From Megamerina dolium (taxonomy: Eukaryota > Arthropoda > Insecta > Diptera > Megamerinidae), in contig OY978525.1 in the NCBI GenBank assembly GCA_963854835.1, positions 109,066,917 to 109,130,916 of the forward strand: a stretch of 64,000 bases of DNA. The letters are read 5' to 3'. Of the stretch, positions 1 to 11,481 are shown piece after piece. A program made the position numbers and the translations under genes. The notes under the pieces are model-generated. The model had not been told where the DNA came from. It made no database searches and was given only the letters and a program-made list of their open reading frames with translations. Each line of letters starts with the position of its first letter. Positions within the stretch are counted from its first letter, which is position 1.

Positions 1-699
1 TACTCTCAAAATTAGAAAATTAGGGTTCGACGGAAAAATTAATGGCGGTCGGCTTAGCTCTTCATCCCTCCGGAGGCGATTTCTGTGCAGCTATAGGCTT
101 ATTTGTCGATTTTCAGGTATTTTTACATTCATTATCTCTGGGTGTCCTCTTAAAATATGGAAATAGGTATAACTACATTTAAAGAAAATATTGCCTAAAA
201 AAATTCATGAAGGTGGATCATATGTTATACTTTTCTATGCGAGTGGTGGCAGCGAATTTTGTAAAAATGTCAATTTTGTAAGGATTGAAGATAGGGAATA
301 GATAGAGTCGGTATAAAAGTTGGTTAGAAAATATTAATGGGGGTCGCCCGTACATTTTACAGCTCTAGTGGCGACTTCTAGAAAGCTGTGATGTTATTTG
401 TGAATCTTTCTCCCTTTTTTACCCATTTCTACATATTATTCAACCGTACTCCACCATTACAATTTTTGGTTTACACATATTTTTATAGAAAGTCATAAAT
501 TTGATGATAGCTCCTGTATAAAATCCCATTATTAATGACCTCCATTTGTTACTATACCATGTAGTTTTGCTGGTAAAATATGTCGCTCGTTCTTAATTAC
601 ACTAGTTTGAAGTTGAATTTAAACTATGAGCATTGATAAGAAATATTATTAATCTCATTCATATCACTTGTTTTTGTAATGATCACAAGCATACTTACA
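1..699. other. Presumed intron, no gene seen
   Basis: No coding pattern or recognised repeat. Two stretches, about 38-100 and 332-395, look weakly alike: each has ATTAATGG, then a GGTCG block, then a GGCGA block about 40 bases on. They could be an old diverged repeat. Confidence 0.4.
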
Positions 700-701
700 T
701 A

Positions 702-838
702 CCACCTTGATCAGAAAGTTCCCGGAATAACCACCGGGCGTAGACAAAAGAGTACATCTATTTCTATGTGTGTTGGCGATTTTGGAATGATGGGAGCGCC
801 ACACAGTGGTTATTCCGGGAACTTTTTGATCAAGGTGG
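702..838. mobile_element. Mariner-type MITE, family G copy 1
   Basis: A 137-base element flanked by TA on both sides (700-701 and 839-840). Its inverted ends read CCACCTTGATCA(G/A)AAAG and continue as TTCCCGGAATAACCAC. The right arm goes on with a GTGTGGCGCTCCCAT block that the left arm has lost, so the left arm is internally deleted. A longer copy of the same family is at 52132-52392. No transposase is present. TA duplication and arm length fit the Tc1/mariner superfamily. Confidence 0.85.
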
Positions 839-840
839 TA

Positions 841-2577
841 CATACTCGTACAATATCTATTTCTATTTAAATTAATTACGTAGTGATTAGAAACAACTAC
901 AATATGTAAAGACAAAAATAAATAAATATAATTTATATATTATTTTTTTAAAATAGTTTTACTCAGATAAGAAAATTACATTTAAAGTATACATTTGAAT
1001 TGAGTTCAGTGTTAACTAAGAAAATGTGATGCGCTGCTTACGTTTGTGAATGAAGAAATAATATAAATTATACATATAGTATTTGATATGATAAAGACAT
1101 TTTAATTGAATTAAATTCAACAAAAACTTTAATGTAATATTTTAGAAATTATGATAATTTTTGTGAAATTTTTTTTTAGACTTGTTTTTTTATTCCTTAA
1201 AGTATTTTCTTTAGTTTAGATAATAAATTTCTTTATTTGCAAGAGTGGAGAATGATTCATTAAATTGATTATAATTATCAAAAGATATAGAACATGATTA
1301 CGAAAATACATAGTCTGACACTTTGTATTGTTGACATTTGACAATATAGTCGTACTATAAATAGGCACATATATGCCATTACATGCCGTCGTTTTGTCAA
1401 AGCTAATCCATTTATCAGTCGTAGTAGCTATAGCACTAACTTATTTGAAAAACTAAAAACGAAATGATTATAAAATGAAATTAAATTGAACAGATAATCG
1501 CTAAAAATATCATACATACACTATCAGACTGTAGGCAGAGTCAAGCAAGATGTTGCTAATATACATATGATGCTATACATCGTGTTGCTTAAAAAAGAGA
1601 TGTTGATGACACATGCATTCTGGCGGAAGTGTGCTTTTGGTGCGTGATTTGCATATAAATCACGTGTTGAATAAATAAAAAAAATAAAAAAATATAAGAA
1701 ATAAATAAAAAAATAAGCATATGTTTGCATATACATATACACATATGTGCATATGTACATATAGTGTCACATATAAATGAGTGTGTCACAAATTCTCTGA
1801 TACATATGCATATGCGCTCGTACATATCTCAAATGCATTTTGCATTTGCTTGTTGATGTTGAAATTTATGCATTTTAATAATACTGCTGTCAAAATTTAA
1901 TTGATATTTTTAATTCTTATCGATGCATACTGATAGACATACTTAAGTTGGTTAGAGGCAAATAAATATAAATCTGTATATTTAGATGGGTGGTTGTCTA
2001 CTTTGATGTTGAAGATATAATAACAGGTGATTAGAAGATTGATGCTTATATTAATATTGAACATTATTTGCTACTTAATGTGGATACATAACTACATTAC
2101 ATATATCGGCAAATTATTCGAAATTCTTTCGATAGTAAATATGTCACATTGAAAAAGCAATTTTTAGAGTTCATTTTAATTAAATAGTATATTTTGAAAC
2201 CGCTACTACTTTCATGTTTGTAGCTGGTTAGTTCAGTTACTTTACTATTTCATAATATACAAATTCTATCATATAACAATTACGTGCATGTATGTTACCT
2301 ACGTACAAGTATTTAGTAATTAAAACTATTTCTTAGTTGTTACTAACTATTACTTTACAAAAATACATATGCACGAGTATGAATGTACTATGTTGCTTTC
2401 TAAAAAGAGAAGCTTGAAGAAATTCTAAAGTGTTTTGCTTGTTTGGTTGTTTGCTAACTTGATGTTAAACAAGAACAACAACAACAAAAACAACAACAAC
2501 AACAACAACAACAGCAATAATAAGAGGCCACTTGTTTAGATAGGTTCACAATCATACAATATAAATACAGATGTATA
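841..2577. other. Presumed intron, no gene seen
   Basis: AT-rich sequence with catatg-type low-complexity runs around 1680-1830 and a CAA-rich microsatellite at 2470-2514. Open frames here consist of such runs and look non-coding. Confidence 0.5.
2470..2514. repeat. (CAA)n microsatellite
   Basis: About 45 bases of near-perfect CAA repeat with one run of extra A. Confidence 0.9.
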
Positions 2578-3724
2578 AGGTGTAGTAAAAAGAAATCAAT
2601 TATTTTTCCAATAGAAAAATATTTCTCGCATTGTATAAGTGCGACCGAGTTACGCTAGATGGCTTTAGAAAGATACGATTTTGTACGAAATAAACTTTTT
2701 AGGCAGTTTTGTGATTGCTTGACTCAGTATTGTTTGAGCACGCGTCAAAGATGGACACCAGTAAAGAGAAAATACGCCATATTTTAGAGTTTTTCTTCGA
2801 TAAAGGCGAAAACTCAAGCCAGATACTGTAAGAGTCAATTACATGCACTTTTGTTTCGTCTATTCCGTTCCGGCAATTTTGATGTCAAAGATGCAGAAGA
2901 CGCGTTGGAAGGCCATTTGTCGAAAATATCGATAAAATAATGGATATCGTCGTTTCTGACTGTCATGTAAGCACTGTTACTATTGCCCAGGAGCTAAACA
3001 TTGCACAAGAAACCATTTGAAATCATTTAAATAAGGCTGGATACAAAAAGAAGCTCGTGCCACACGAGTTAAGGCAATAAAACCTCATGGAACGAATTTC
3101 CATCTGTGAATCGCTGCTGAATCGTCCCCAAATCGATCCATTTCTGAAGCGGATGGTTACTGGTGATGATAAGTGGTTCACTTACGACAACCTCTAGCGA
3201 AAATGGTCGTGGTCGAATAGCGGTGAGTCGGCGCAAGCGGTGTCCAAGCCAGGATTGACGGTCAGGAAGGTTTTGCTATGTGTTTGGAGGGATTGGCATG
3301 AAATCGCTTACTATGAGCTGCTGCCCTACGGCCAAACTCATAATTTGGACATGTACTGTCAACAATTGGACCGTCTGAAAGAAGCAATTGCCCAGAAGCG
3401 GCCAGCTTTGGCCAATGGGAGAGGAATTGTGTTCCATCAGGACAACGCCAGGCCACACACATCGATAATGACTCGCCAGAAGTTCCTGAAGGTTGGTAAG
3501 GAGGGTCTTATGCATCCGCCTTATAGTCCGGACCTTGCACCAAGTTATTAATACCTGTTCCTGTCTATGGCGAATGATTATGCTGGTGAAAAATTCGCCT
3601 CAAGAGAAGCTTGTGAAAATCGACTGTCCCATTTTTTTTGCCAATAGGGGTCGGATCATTCTAACTATGCTAAATAAAACCATCAATTTAATGCAAAAAT
3701 AATGGATTACTTTTTACTAGACCT
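2578..3724 (+). mobile_element. Mariner family A, copy 1 (M1)
   Basis: An 1147-base element flanked by TA at 2576-2577 and 3725-3726. The inverted ends begin AGGTGTAGTAAAAAG on the left and AGGTCTAGTAAAAAG on the reversed right, each followed by a CATTATTTTT-type block (CAATTATTTTT on the left). Four further copies lie in this window in the opposite orientation. It is shorter than the roughly 1.29-kb copy at 7972-9258, so it carries internal deletions. Confidence 0.92.
2751..3650 (+). pseudogene. Mariner family A transposase relic (M1)
   Basis: The ATG at 2751 opens MDTSKEKIRHIL, the start of the helix-turn-helix DNA-binding region of this family. The frame breaks within about 25 codons. Later pieces match the catalytic domain: VTGDDKW near 3155 (first Asp kept; the usual Glu is Asp), HQDNARPH near 3437 (second Asp), then SPDLAPS. 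There the third catalytic Asp codon has become Tyr (gat to tat) and the next codon is a stop, near 3545-3551. It also has the TAA after HELRQ that is shared with the copy at 7972-9258. It cannot make active enzyme. Confidence 0.9.
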
Positions 3725-3726
3725 TA

Positions 3727-5392
3727 TACTATATGCTTGTATATACTTACTACTCATATACGAGTACATATAGATATAAGGTATGTAGGTAAATGTACTT
3801 GTACCTACCTGCCTACCTACCTGTAACAATATGACACGTTTGTGTGTTAAGTTATGTTTATGTACGTACATAGCATATACATATGCATGTAGTTATTATT
3901 GTTGTTGTGCAACATATTTTTTCTTTCTCATAATCTGCTACACTAGTCCATATATGCAGTATATGTATATAGTATGACAGTGTGTGTGAATATATTTTAT
4001 TGTTGATTTTTGTTTATTTATAATCTATATGAAAATATAAAGAATTTCTTTTGCATTAAAATAAATTAATAATAAATAAAGATTAAGCATAAATATTGCA
4101 AGCATTTAATATATAACTCATTGGTACTTATTGCTAATTGCAAATGCCAGCATATGCCAGACGACAACATTCAATGCATTAATCTTATTAAATTATCCAT
4201 TGTTCTATAGTTGATTACTATAATTGCAAGTGTATGTTTGGAGCAAGTGCTGAACAGGCATAGGCTCATGAAGGTATCACCAGCAGCACAAGTGAGCTTT
4301 AGCAACAATGCCATTGACAATATTATCGTAAGAATATTATTTAAAATAATAGTAGGAGTGGATTCCAAATGAAAACAAATAAAAAATTGTATTGTAGTCA
4401 TTTGTAGAAAGTAAAATGTAAAAAGAAATAAAATTACTACATGCAATGAATAATAATAATTTACTTACATTTACATTTGAAGTCATTGAAGACATATTGA
4501 ACGTGTAAGCTACATATATGGATATTATCGTTAAATTTATATGCTTTCATTGTGAAGAATATATACATATATGTTCAATATAAAAATATATTACGTATAT
4601 AGATAATTGACAAGACATACAAAAGACAACCTTGTGATGGTGACCATATGAGCAAATGGTATTGCATACAAAATTATAAGCAAAGAAGAGAACAAAAATA
4701 CAAATTTTTTAATAAAAATCAAATAGCAAAAGATCCACATAGAATGAGAGAGAGAGAGAGAGAGAAAATAAGAATGAACACCAGAATTGAACATTGAACA
4801 ACCACAGCAACAGTAAGAAGAACCACTGCAATCGAACAGGTCGGTTGGTCAAATGTCTGGCTGTGTTGGTTTAGTTGCATGTTTAGCTATTTGGTTGCCT
4901 GGCTCATATATCATTGTGTTATCCTGTTCAACAAGAATATTTATTTGGAAGTGTACAATAAAACGGCAATAGAGTGGTAAGAATATCTTCCTTCTTGTTT
5001 TATGGTACTGTGAAGTAGGTATGTCTTCAATAATTATTAGTACATTGCCTTCCTGTCGGCCTGTAAAGTATATGTAGCATGTCTACCTCATATTACAATT
5101 ATGCACAATGTATTTGTGTCTGCACCTGTCTTTATACGCTTCACTACACATATTGAATACAATACATAAGTACATGCTTATATATATGTAAAACTCCAGC
5201 AGGAGCAGTGTAGGCACAGTATGTAGGCACATACATATGCTACTTGTTCATAAATACATTTTTTGGTTTTTATTTAATTTGATTTTTTACAAATTGTTAT
5301 GGTTATTGCTTATATTTTGTCATTGTTATTGAATTTTTTCCAATTAAAAATTTACATAAAATATAAAATCAGCTATCTAGCGATAATACTAT
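3727..5392. other. Presumed intron, no gene seen
   Basis: Low-complexity AT-rich DNA with tacgtaca/catatg runs and a (GA)n tract at 4745-4766. Nothing coding is recognised. Confidence 0.5.
4745..4766. repeat. (GA)n microsatellite
   Basis: About 22 bases of uninterrupted GA dinucleotides. Confidence 0.9.
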
Positions 5393-6246
5393 ACCACAAT
5401 TAGAGGATAATTATCTCGGGGGGTGAACCAAACCAGTCTCAAACGATAGCATTTGACTTCAGTAACAAAACGCCCTAATACCTTTCTGTTCCACTACGTC
5501 GATCAAAAGTAGAATCATAGAATTTGAAAAATTATATGAAAAATTACATTTAGTATAGTTTATGTTTTCCGAGACTCATATTAAAATTTTCTGAGGAATA
5601 TTTTCTCGGAACATTTTAACCCTCTAACTACCACCGATATGGGTCATTTTAGATGTTTTTTTCGAAAAATCCATTAAAAATCAACAATTGGGAGACGTTC
5701 AAGGGTTAAGGTCTTCGACAAAAATATTCTCCAGAAAATAACGCTAAGCGTTTCTGAAGACAAATAACTTGTATGAGTTATAGGTAACAACGAAAAAACG
5801 AATTAAAATTTTAAGTTCATTATATTTTAGCATCTACTGCATCGTGTGCTAGCTCCGTGCCACAATTTGAGGGTAATTGCACTTGAATTGTAATAATAAA
5901 AGTCCTAATCTCTTTCTGCACCACTACGTCACAATTTTTTTTTTACCGTGGTTTCAAATTTGGCTTTTTCGATCAAAAGTAGAATCATAGAATTTGAAAA
6001 ATCATATGTAAAAATACATTTAGGATAGTTCGGGTCTTCGAAGACCTATATTAGAAATTTCCAAGAACTATTTTCTTGGAACATTTTAACCCTCTAGCTA
6101 CCACCGGTGTGGGTAATTTTTGACTTTATTTATATTCAAAATTACTCACACGTGTGGCAGCTAGAAGATTAAAATGTTCCAAGAAAAGTCATATGCTATC
6201 ATTTGAGACTAATTTGGTTCACCCCAGAGAAAGTGTGCTTCACTGT
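5393..6246. repeat. Repeat X, copy 1 (two tandem diverged units)
   Basis: Two units start about 466 bases apart (near 5393 and 5859). Each begins CCACAATT-(T/A)GAGG, then has CACTACGTC, TCAAAAGTAGAATCATAG, a TTTTAACCCTCTARCTACC block and GGGT-ATTTT. The right end carries AGTCTCAAATGATAGCAT-type sequence in inverted orientation relative to 5438-5452, and runs out through CTTTCTCTGGGG to CAGTGAAG (reverse strand), which matches the left end of the copy at 61945. An internal hairpin at about 6073-6187 pairs the CTAGCTACCAC arm with GTGGCAGCTAG. I read it as a non-autonomous DNA element; the superfamily is not settled. A TTAA-CCC / GGG-TTAA motif recurs inside it, as in piggyBac-like ends. Confidence 0.7.
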
Positions 6247-6262
6247 ATAGTTCGTCATACAA

Positions 6263-7970
6263 TTTTAAATTACAAAAATTAATCGATTGTCCCTAGGTAG
6301 GTGGGTAACAGAGGTCACAAATATATGTAGGCCATAAAGAAATCAAGTTAAACTTTATGAGATTCATTTCCCGGATATTTTGTTGTTGTTGTAATTATTA
6401 CATACATATATAAGTAATGCTTCGCTTTTTTGCTCTTTTCTTCGCTACCTGGTGCCGGAATTTATCAATTCTTTTCGTGACCCTGTCTAATATACATATA
6501 AAAAAAAATTGTATTGACGATAAAAATTAAAAAGTACTCATTTCCACCACTTTTGTATTCATTTTCAATAATCTAATTTTGTGTATTATACAAGTATATA
6601 CAAATACTTAAGTACCTTGACCTATGCCAGCGCTATAAATTGAAGTTCTAAGTGTTCCTTTATGTACTTCAAATTGTTCCGAAAGGCATTACTTACAAGG
6701 GAAAGAAAAGCTACTTATATCTACGTTATGTAGTCCTTGAACTCCAACAACTAATGATGATATTTTCTTGCTGTTGCCTATCTACACTTCATTATGGATG
6801 CCTTAGTTCTCCAAACAGAACACACACACACACACATACACGCACAAATATATGGACATGCTACTTATTCACTATAATGAGTTCTATTGTAGTGCACATA
6901 TAGTTTATATTTTACCTGGAATCTACTGCATAAACATAACTTTGTTCATCATCAACGTCACCATTTATATCATTAGGCGACTTAAGTATTTATTATGTGC
7001 GTATGTATATAAATGTGTTTGTATATAGGTATACATATATAGTCTTATAAAATTGTAGACCCTTTTCATGTTGTTTGCCTTTTATTTCTTCATTCTTTGT
7101 TGATCTCTCCTGGTATTTTTCTTTTGTATTTTGCCCCTCTTATTATTCTTTCTTTATTTGTTTGACGTTTAAATGCACATATGGCATTTTAAACAAGTGT
7201 TTTATATATATATATATATTTTTTTTAATCTTTCACTCTATTTGTCGGGATATTTCTTCTTGCTACTTATACTTATCTTACTTCTTATACGAGTATGTTG
7301 TATTTGAAGGAGCCTATTCTATAATTTATAAGAGATTATTTGCTTGTAAATAGAATTGCTAATATATGATATGATAATGCTTTGTAAAATATTTACCATT
7401 TCAACTAAACACACATACAAATATGTGGGTATGTGTCTACAAATAGAACAATACAAATACTTGTTTGCTCCATCACATCCATCAAGCCACTACTTATGTT
7501 AGTGAATGAATAATAATGATATTTTTATGCAGATATGACGACAAGTGTCACCACGATAGAATTTTATTTTATGGATTAACTTGTCTCAAGTACACACAAT
7601 GTTTATATACATGTATACATTTTGTTTAGAAACATTATTTGTTCATTTTGTTGGTCAACCTCATTGTCATTTGTCGTTTGATGAGTTCATTCTGTCTCAA
7701 TTTCAGTTAAAGCAAAAATACAAACATGTACGAACTATGTAATCTAAATAATGGCTCATAAAATTATAAGCTCTTGGCCTATATACGAGATTATATTCTC
7801 GCTCTACAAAATATTGTGGTAATTGGTGCAACATTCGGGTAACTACGTCTTGACGTATTCAGCTAAGATCATTATGGTATCATTTGATATAAAATTCACT
7901 GTACTTCAAAAGAGCTCACATTAATTTTTTTTTTTGCTTTTGTTTAGTGGCAGTATGATAGAAAATATAA
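6263..7970. other. Presumed intron, no gene seen
   Basis: AT-rich with a short (CA)n around 6820-6836 and a (TA)n/T run near 7203-7227. No coding or element signal is recognised. Confidence 0.5.
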
Positions 7971-7971
7971 A

Positions 7972-9258
7972 AGGTCTAGTAAAAAGAAATCCATTATTTT
8001 TGCATTAAATTGAAGGATTTATTTAGCATAGTTAGAATAATCTGATTTAGGTCAAATATGCACCATTTTGTTCGATAACTTGTTGCGATTTTGAAGGTAA
8101 TTTCATAATTCCACTCTCATAGAAACTATCGTCCCTATTGGAAAAAAAATTGGGACAGTCCATTTTCACAAGCTTCTCGTGAGGCGAATTTTTCACCAGC
8201 AAAATCATTTGCCATAGACAGGAACAGATAGTAATCACTTGGTGCCAGGTCCGGACTATAAGGTGAATGCATAAGAACCTCCCAATCAAGCTCCCGGAGC
8301 TTCTGGCGAGTCATTATCGACGTGTGTGGCCTGGCGTTGTCCTGATGGAACACAATTCCTCTCCTATTGGCTAAAGCTGGCCGTTTATGGGCGATTGCTT
8401 CCTTCGGACGGTCCAATTGTTGACAGAGTACAGGTCCGAATTAAGAGTTTGGACGTAGGGGAACAGCTCATAGTAGACGATTCCCTGCCAATCCCACCAA
8501 ACACATAACAAAACCTTCCTGACCGTCAATTCTGGCTTGGCCACCGTTTGCGCCGGCTCACTGCGATTCGGCCACGATTGTTTTCGCTTGACGTTGTCGT
8601 AAGTGACCCACTTTTCATCACCAGTAACCATCCGCTTCAGAAATGGATCGATTTGGGGGCGATTCAGCAGCGATTCACAAATGGAAATTCTGTCCATGAG
8701 GTTTTATTGCCTTAACTCGTGTGGCACCCATACATCGAGCTTCTTTTTGTATCCAGCCTTATTTAAATGATTCCAAACAGTTTTTTGTGCAATGTTTAGC
8801 TCCTGGGCAATAGAAACAGTGCTTACATGACAATCAGAAACGACGATATCCATTATTTTATCGATATTTTCGACATATGGTCTTCCAGAGCGTGGTGCAT
8901 CTTTGACATCACAATTACCGGAACGGAATAGACGAAACCAAAAGTGCACGTAATTGGCTGTTACAGAATCAGAACCATAAACATTATTCACATTTTCAGC
9001 CGTCTGGCTTGCGTTTTCGCCTTTATCGAAGAAAAACTGTAAAATATGGCGTATTTTCTCTTTACTGGTGTCCATCTTTAACGCTTTCTCAAACAATACT
9101 GAGTCAAGCAATCACAAAACTGCCTGAAAAATTTATTTAGTACGAAATCCTATCTTTCTAACGCCATCTAGCGTAATCCCATCACACTTATTCAACGCGT
9201 GATACAGATTACTAAAGCTATATATTGATAAAATAATGGATTTCTTTTTACTACACCT
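7972..9258 (-). mobile_element. Mariner family A, copy 2 (M2), near full length
   Basis: A 1287-base copy, the longest of the five, in minus orientation. The plus-strand left end reads AGGTCTAGTAAAAAGAAATC and the right end, reversed, AGGTGTAGTAAAAAGAAATC. The flanks are altered: AA precedes the left end and TGTA follows the right end, so a clean TA duplication is no longer present. Confidence 0.92.
8047..9075 (-). pseudogene. Mariner family A transposase, best-preserved copy (M2)
   Basis: Reading minus strand from the ATG at 9075: MDTSKEKIRHILQFFFDKGE, a helix-turn-helix region to about residue 110, WVPHELRQ, then the catalytic domain. Both the DNA-binding and the D,D34D catalytic parts are present. 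All three catalytic Asp are kept: VTGDEKW (about 8605-8625), HQDNARPH (about 8325-8350) and APSDYYLF (about 8225-8245). The breaks are a TAA at 8701-8703, a frameshift near 8425 where two extra bases sit in the LYCQQL codons, and a second frameshift in the A-run near 8140. The C-terminal tail ends VIEQNGAYLT. It is mariner of the type with VTGDEKWVTYDN; it is dead but close to complete. Confidence 0.92.
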
Positions 9259-10417
9259 TGTATATTCTAAAAATTTCAAGAACAGACCCCACACTGAACT
9301 ATCATTGGTTGCTATGTTTTCACAGATTGTTGTTGTCTTTTAGTGTTTTAGTAATTTCTTCTAGTTAATTGCGCTCAAAATCTTTCGTTGCAAAATGTGC
9401 ATTCCAGATGTTTGCTGTTTTTTATATTTATTTTTAATTTTTTCGAAATAAATTTCTAAAGGTTGCTCAAGAGGTTCTTTCTTTTTTTTTTAATTCACTA
9501 CTTGCGAAAATTATATGCGTTTTATTTTACATCTCTTAATTTTGAGACCCAGAAATTCTCACAAATCCAAAAAGTTAATGAATTTTGATGAAATTACAGA
9601 TTTTCGATAGTTCGTCTTTGTATCTAATACTGTATTGGGTATCATGAAACATATTTTGAAAAAAAAAATTACTTCATAAATCCTTATAATTATAATATGT
9701 GAGGTTTTAAATGCGGTTTATTATTCAAATTGTGATTATTTAATTGTCAGACTATATAAATATGTGCCTACAGATATATCTATTATGATATTTCTAAATT
9801 AAATTTACTCTGACAAAAATACTACATTTTATATGAAAAATTATTTTGTGCAGTCATGTAGTGAATATAAAAAAAAACTCATAAAGTGTTATTAAAACAA
9901 CAATAAACCAAAACATTTGATAAGTTAAGCATTTCAAATGAAAATGATGACGTGCGTAAATAATTTTATTGAAACATTTCCATTCAAAATTTCTACAACA
10001 TTTAATTTTATTAGGGATACAAGTACGTATTTTAATAATAAATCTAATATGTGCAAATTTCCAGATAAAACCAAATAAATTTTACATAATTTTATAGCTA
10101 AAAATAATATGCTGATCATTCTGGTCATATTACTTAATAGTTGTAATGATATTTTTACTTGCTGACAATTATTTTATTATACGCAGATTCGAGCTAGTAT
10201 TTACTTTGTCATAATCATCATTATCATCAAGAACATATTATATGTAATGGATATGTTCATGTCATTGGAAGTATTTACACAGAGCTGTAAAAGAATGCAT
10301 TGAATTTAGCTTTTAGATTCAATTGAATGGAAACAACGAAATAGCTACTGAAAAAATAATTTAAAAATTGCATTCAATTTAATTGTGCTGATTAAAAATT
10401 TTTTTTTTATTGTATTA
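9259..10417. other. Presumed intron, no gene seen
   Basis: AT-rich, with several short A and T runs. The open frame near 9934-10128 on the minus strand is hydrophobic low-complexity and has no family resemblance. Confidence 0.5.
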
Positions 10418-10419
10418 TA

Positions 10420-11479
10420 CGAGGGCGGTCCCAGAACTACCCGACCTAACAAAGAAAACAACAAATTTGGGAAAATTTTTCTTTATTTCTCAACATAATC
10501 TTCTTTTAGCTCCTTTTAACACTTTTCCCAACGATATTCTACAGCTTCGATATCCTGTTTATAGTATGAACTGTATAGCTCACTAAAATAGCCATCTAGC
10601 GCAAACTCCACCTCTTCATTGTTTGCAAATCTTTTACCACCAAGCCATTTTTTCAAATTTGTAAATAGAAAATAATCCAAAGGACCTAAATCTGGAGAAT
10701 AAGTTGCATTCTGAAGCAATTCGAGCTTTAACTCATAGATTTTGGCCATCGCAATAGCGGCTGTGGGAACTGGTGCATTGTCTTGATGAAACAATACTTT
10801 CTTTTTTCTTTAATTTCATCACTTATTGATTGTTTTTCCTTTCCTGAAGATAATCAATAATAATTATCCCATGTGCATCTCAAAAAACAGACGCCATAAC
10901 CTTGCCTGCAGATGGAACTGTCTTCGCCTTCTTTGGACACGATTCTTCCTTTTCAATTCACTGTTTTGACTGCTCCTTTGTCTCAGGTGTGAAGTGGTGG
11001 ACACATGTCTCATCCCTGGTTACGAATCGAAGCAAAAATCCTACTTTTTTACTACTACGAAACATCGCTAAAAACTCTATACAAACATCTTCACGACTTT
11101 GTTTTTGTTCTATTGTGAACAAGCGAGGCACCCATCTTGCACACAGATTTTTCATCTCCAAATTTTCGGTCAATATACGATGTACAGCACTTTTTGATAT
11201 GCTTATAATTTCATCTAGCTCACACACCTTCAGCCCGCTATCATCCAATACTATTTCGTGGATTTTCTTAACCGTTTCTGGCGTGGCCACCTCAATTGGC
11301 TGACGACTACGGTGTTCGTCTTGGCAGCTCGTATGAAAAAAAAAAAAATCCTAAACAACGTGGCGCCTTGAAACTGAAAACAGATGTTTTATAAGGTTGC
11401 CACTTTTCACCAAAGTAAATTTTTTCAAACTACTGTCGCCATCTATATGTCAGGTCCGGTAGTTCTGGGACCACCCTCG
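10420..11479 (-). mobile_element. Mariner family B (ends CGAGGG...)
   Basis: A 1060-base element flanked by TA at 10418-10419 and 11480-11481. The inverted ends are CGAGGG(C/T)GGTCCCAGAACTA and continue as CC(C/G)GACCT. Full-length relatives run about 1.25-1.3 kb, so about 200 bases are missing. Lineage within mariner is not assigned here. Confidence 0.93.
10516..11290 (-). pseudogene. Mariner transposase relic, family B
   Basis: The plus side shows reverse-strand fragments. From 11290 down: MATPETVKKIHEIVLDD, HTH segment ISKSAVHRILTENL, CARWVPRL, then VTRDETCVHHFTPETKEQ. The first catalytic Asp is present but the usual Trp is Cys. The next segment reads KKAKTVPSAGKVMASVF followed by a stop. 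After a deletion of the DYLEKGK-downstream region, 10794 down to 10516 reads LFHQDNAPVP (second Asp), ATYSPDLGPLDYF (third Asp) and NLKKWLGGKRF, ending EYRWEKC. The triad survives but there are stops, a frameshift and an internal deletion. The N-terminal HTH beginning is also missing. Confidence 0.92.
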
Positions 11480-11481
11480 TA

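Noticed and set aside
6652..6903. Several small frames in catatg- and T-rich DNA, such as this one
   Set aside because: Composition follows simple sequence runs; there are no splice signals or family motifs.
10902..11303. A 133-codon plus-strand open frame
   Set aside because: It is the complement of the mariner family B transposase on the minus strand.
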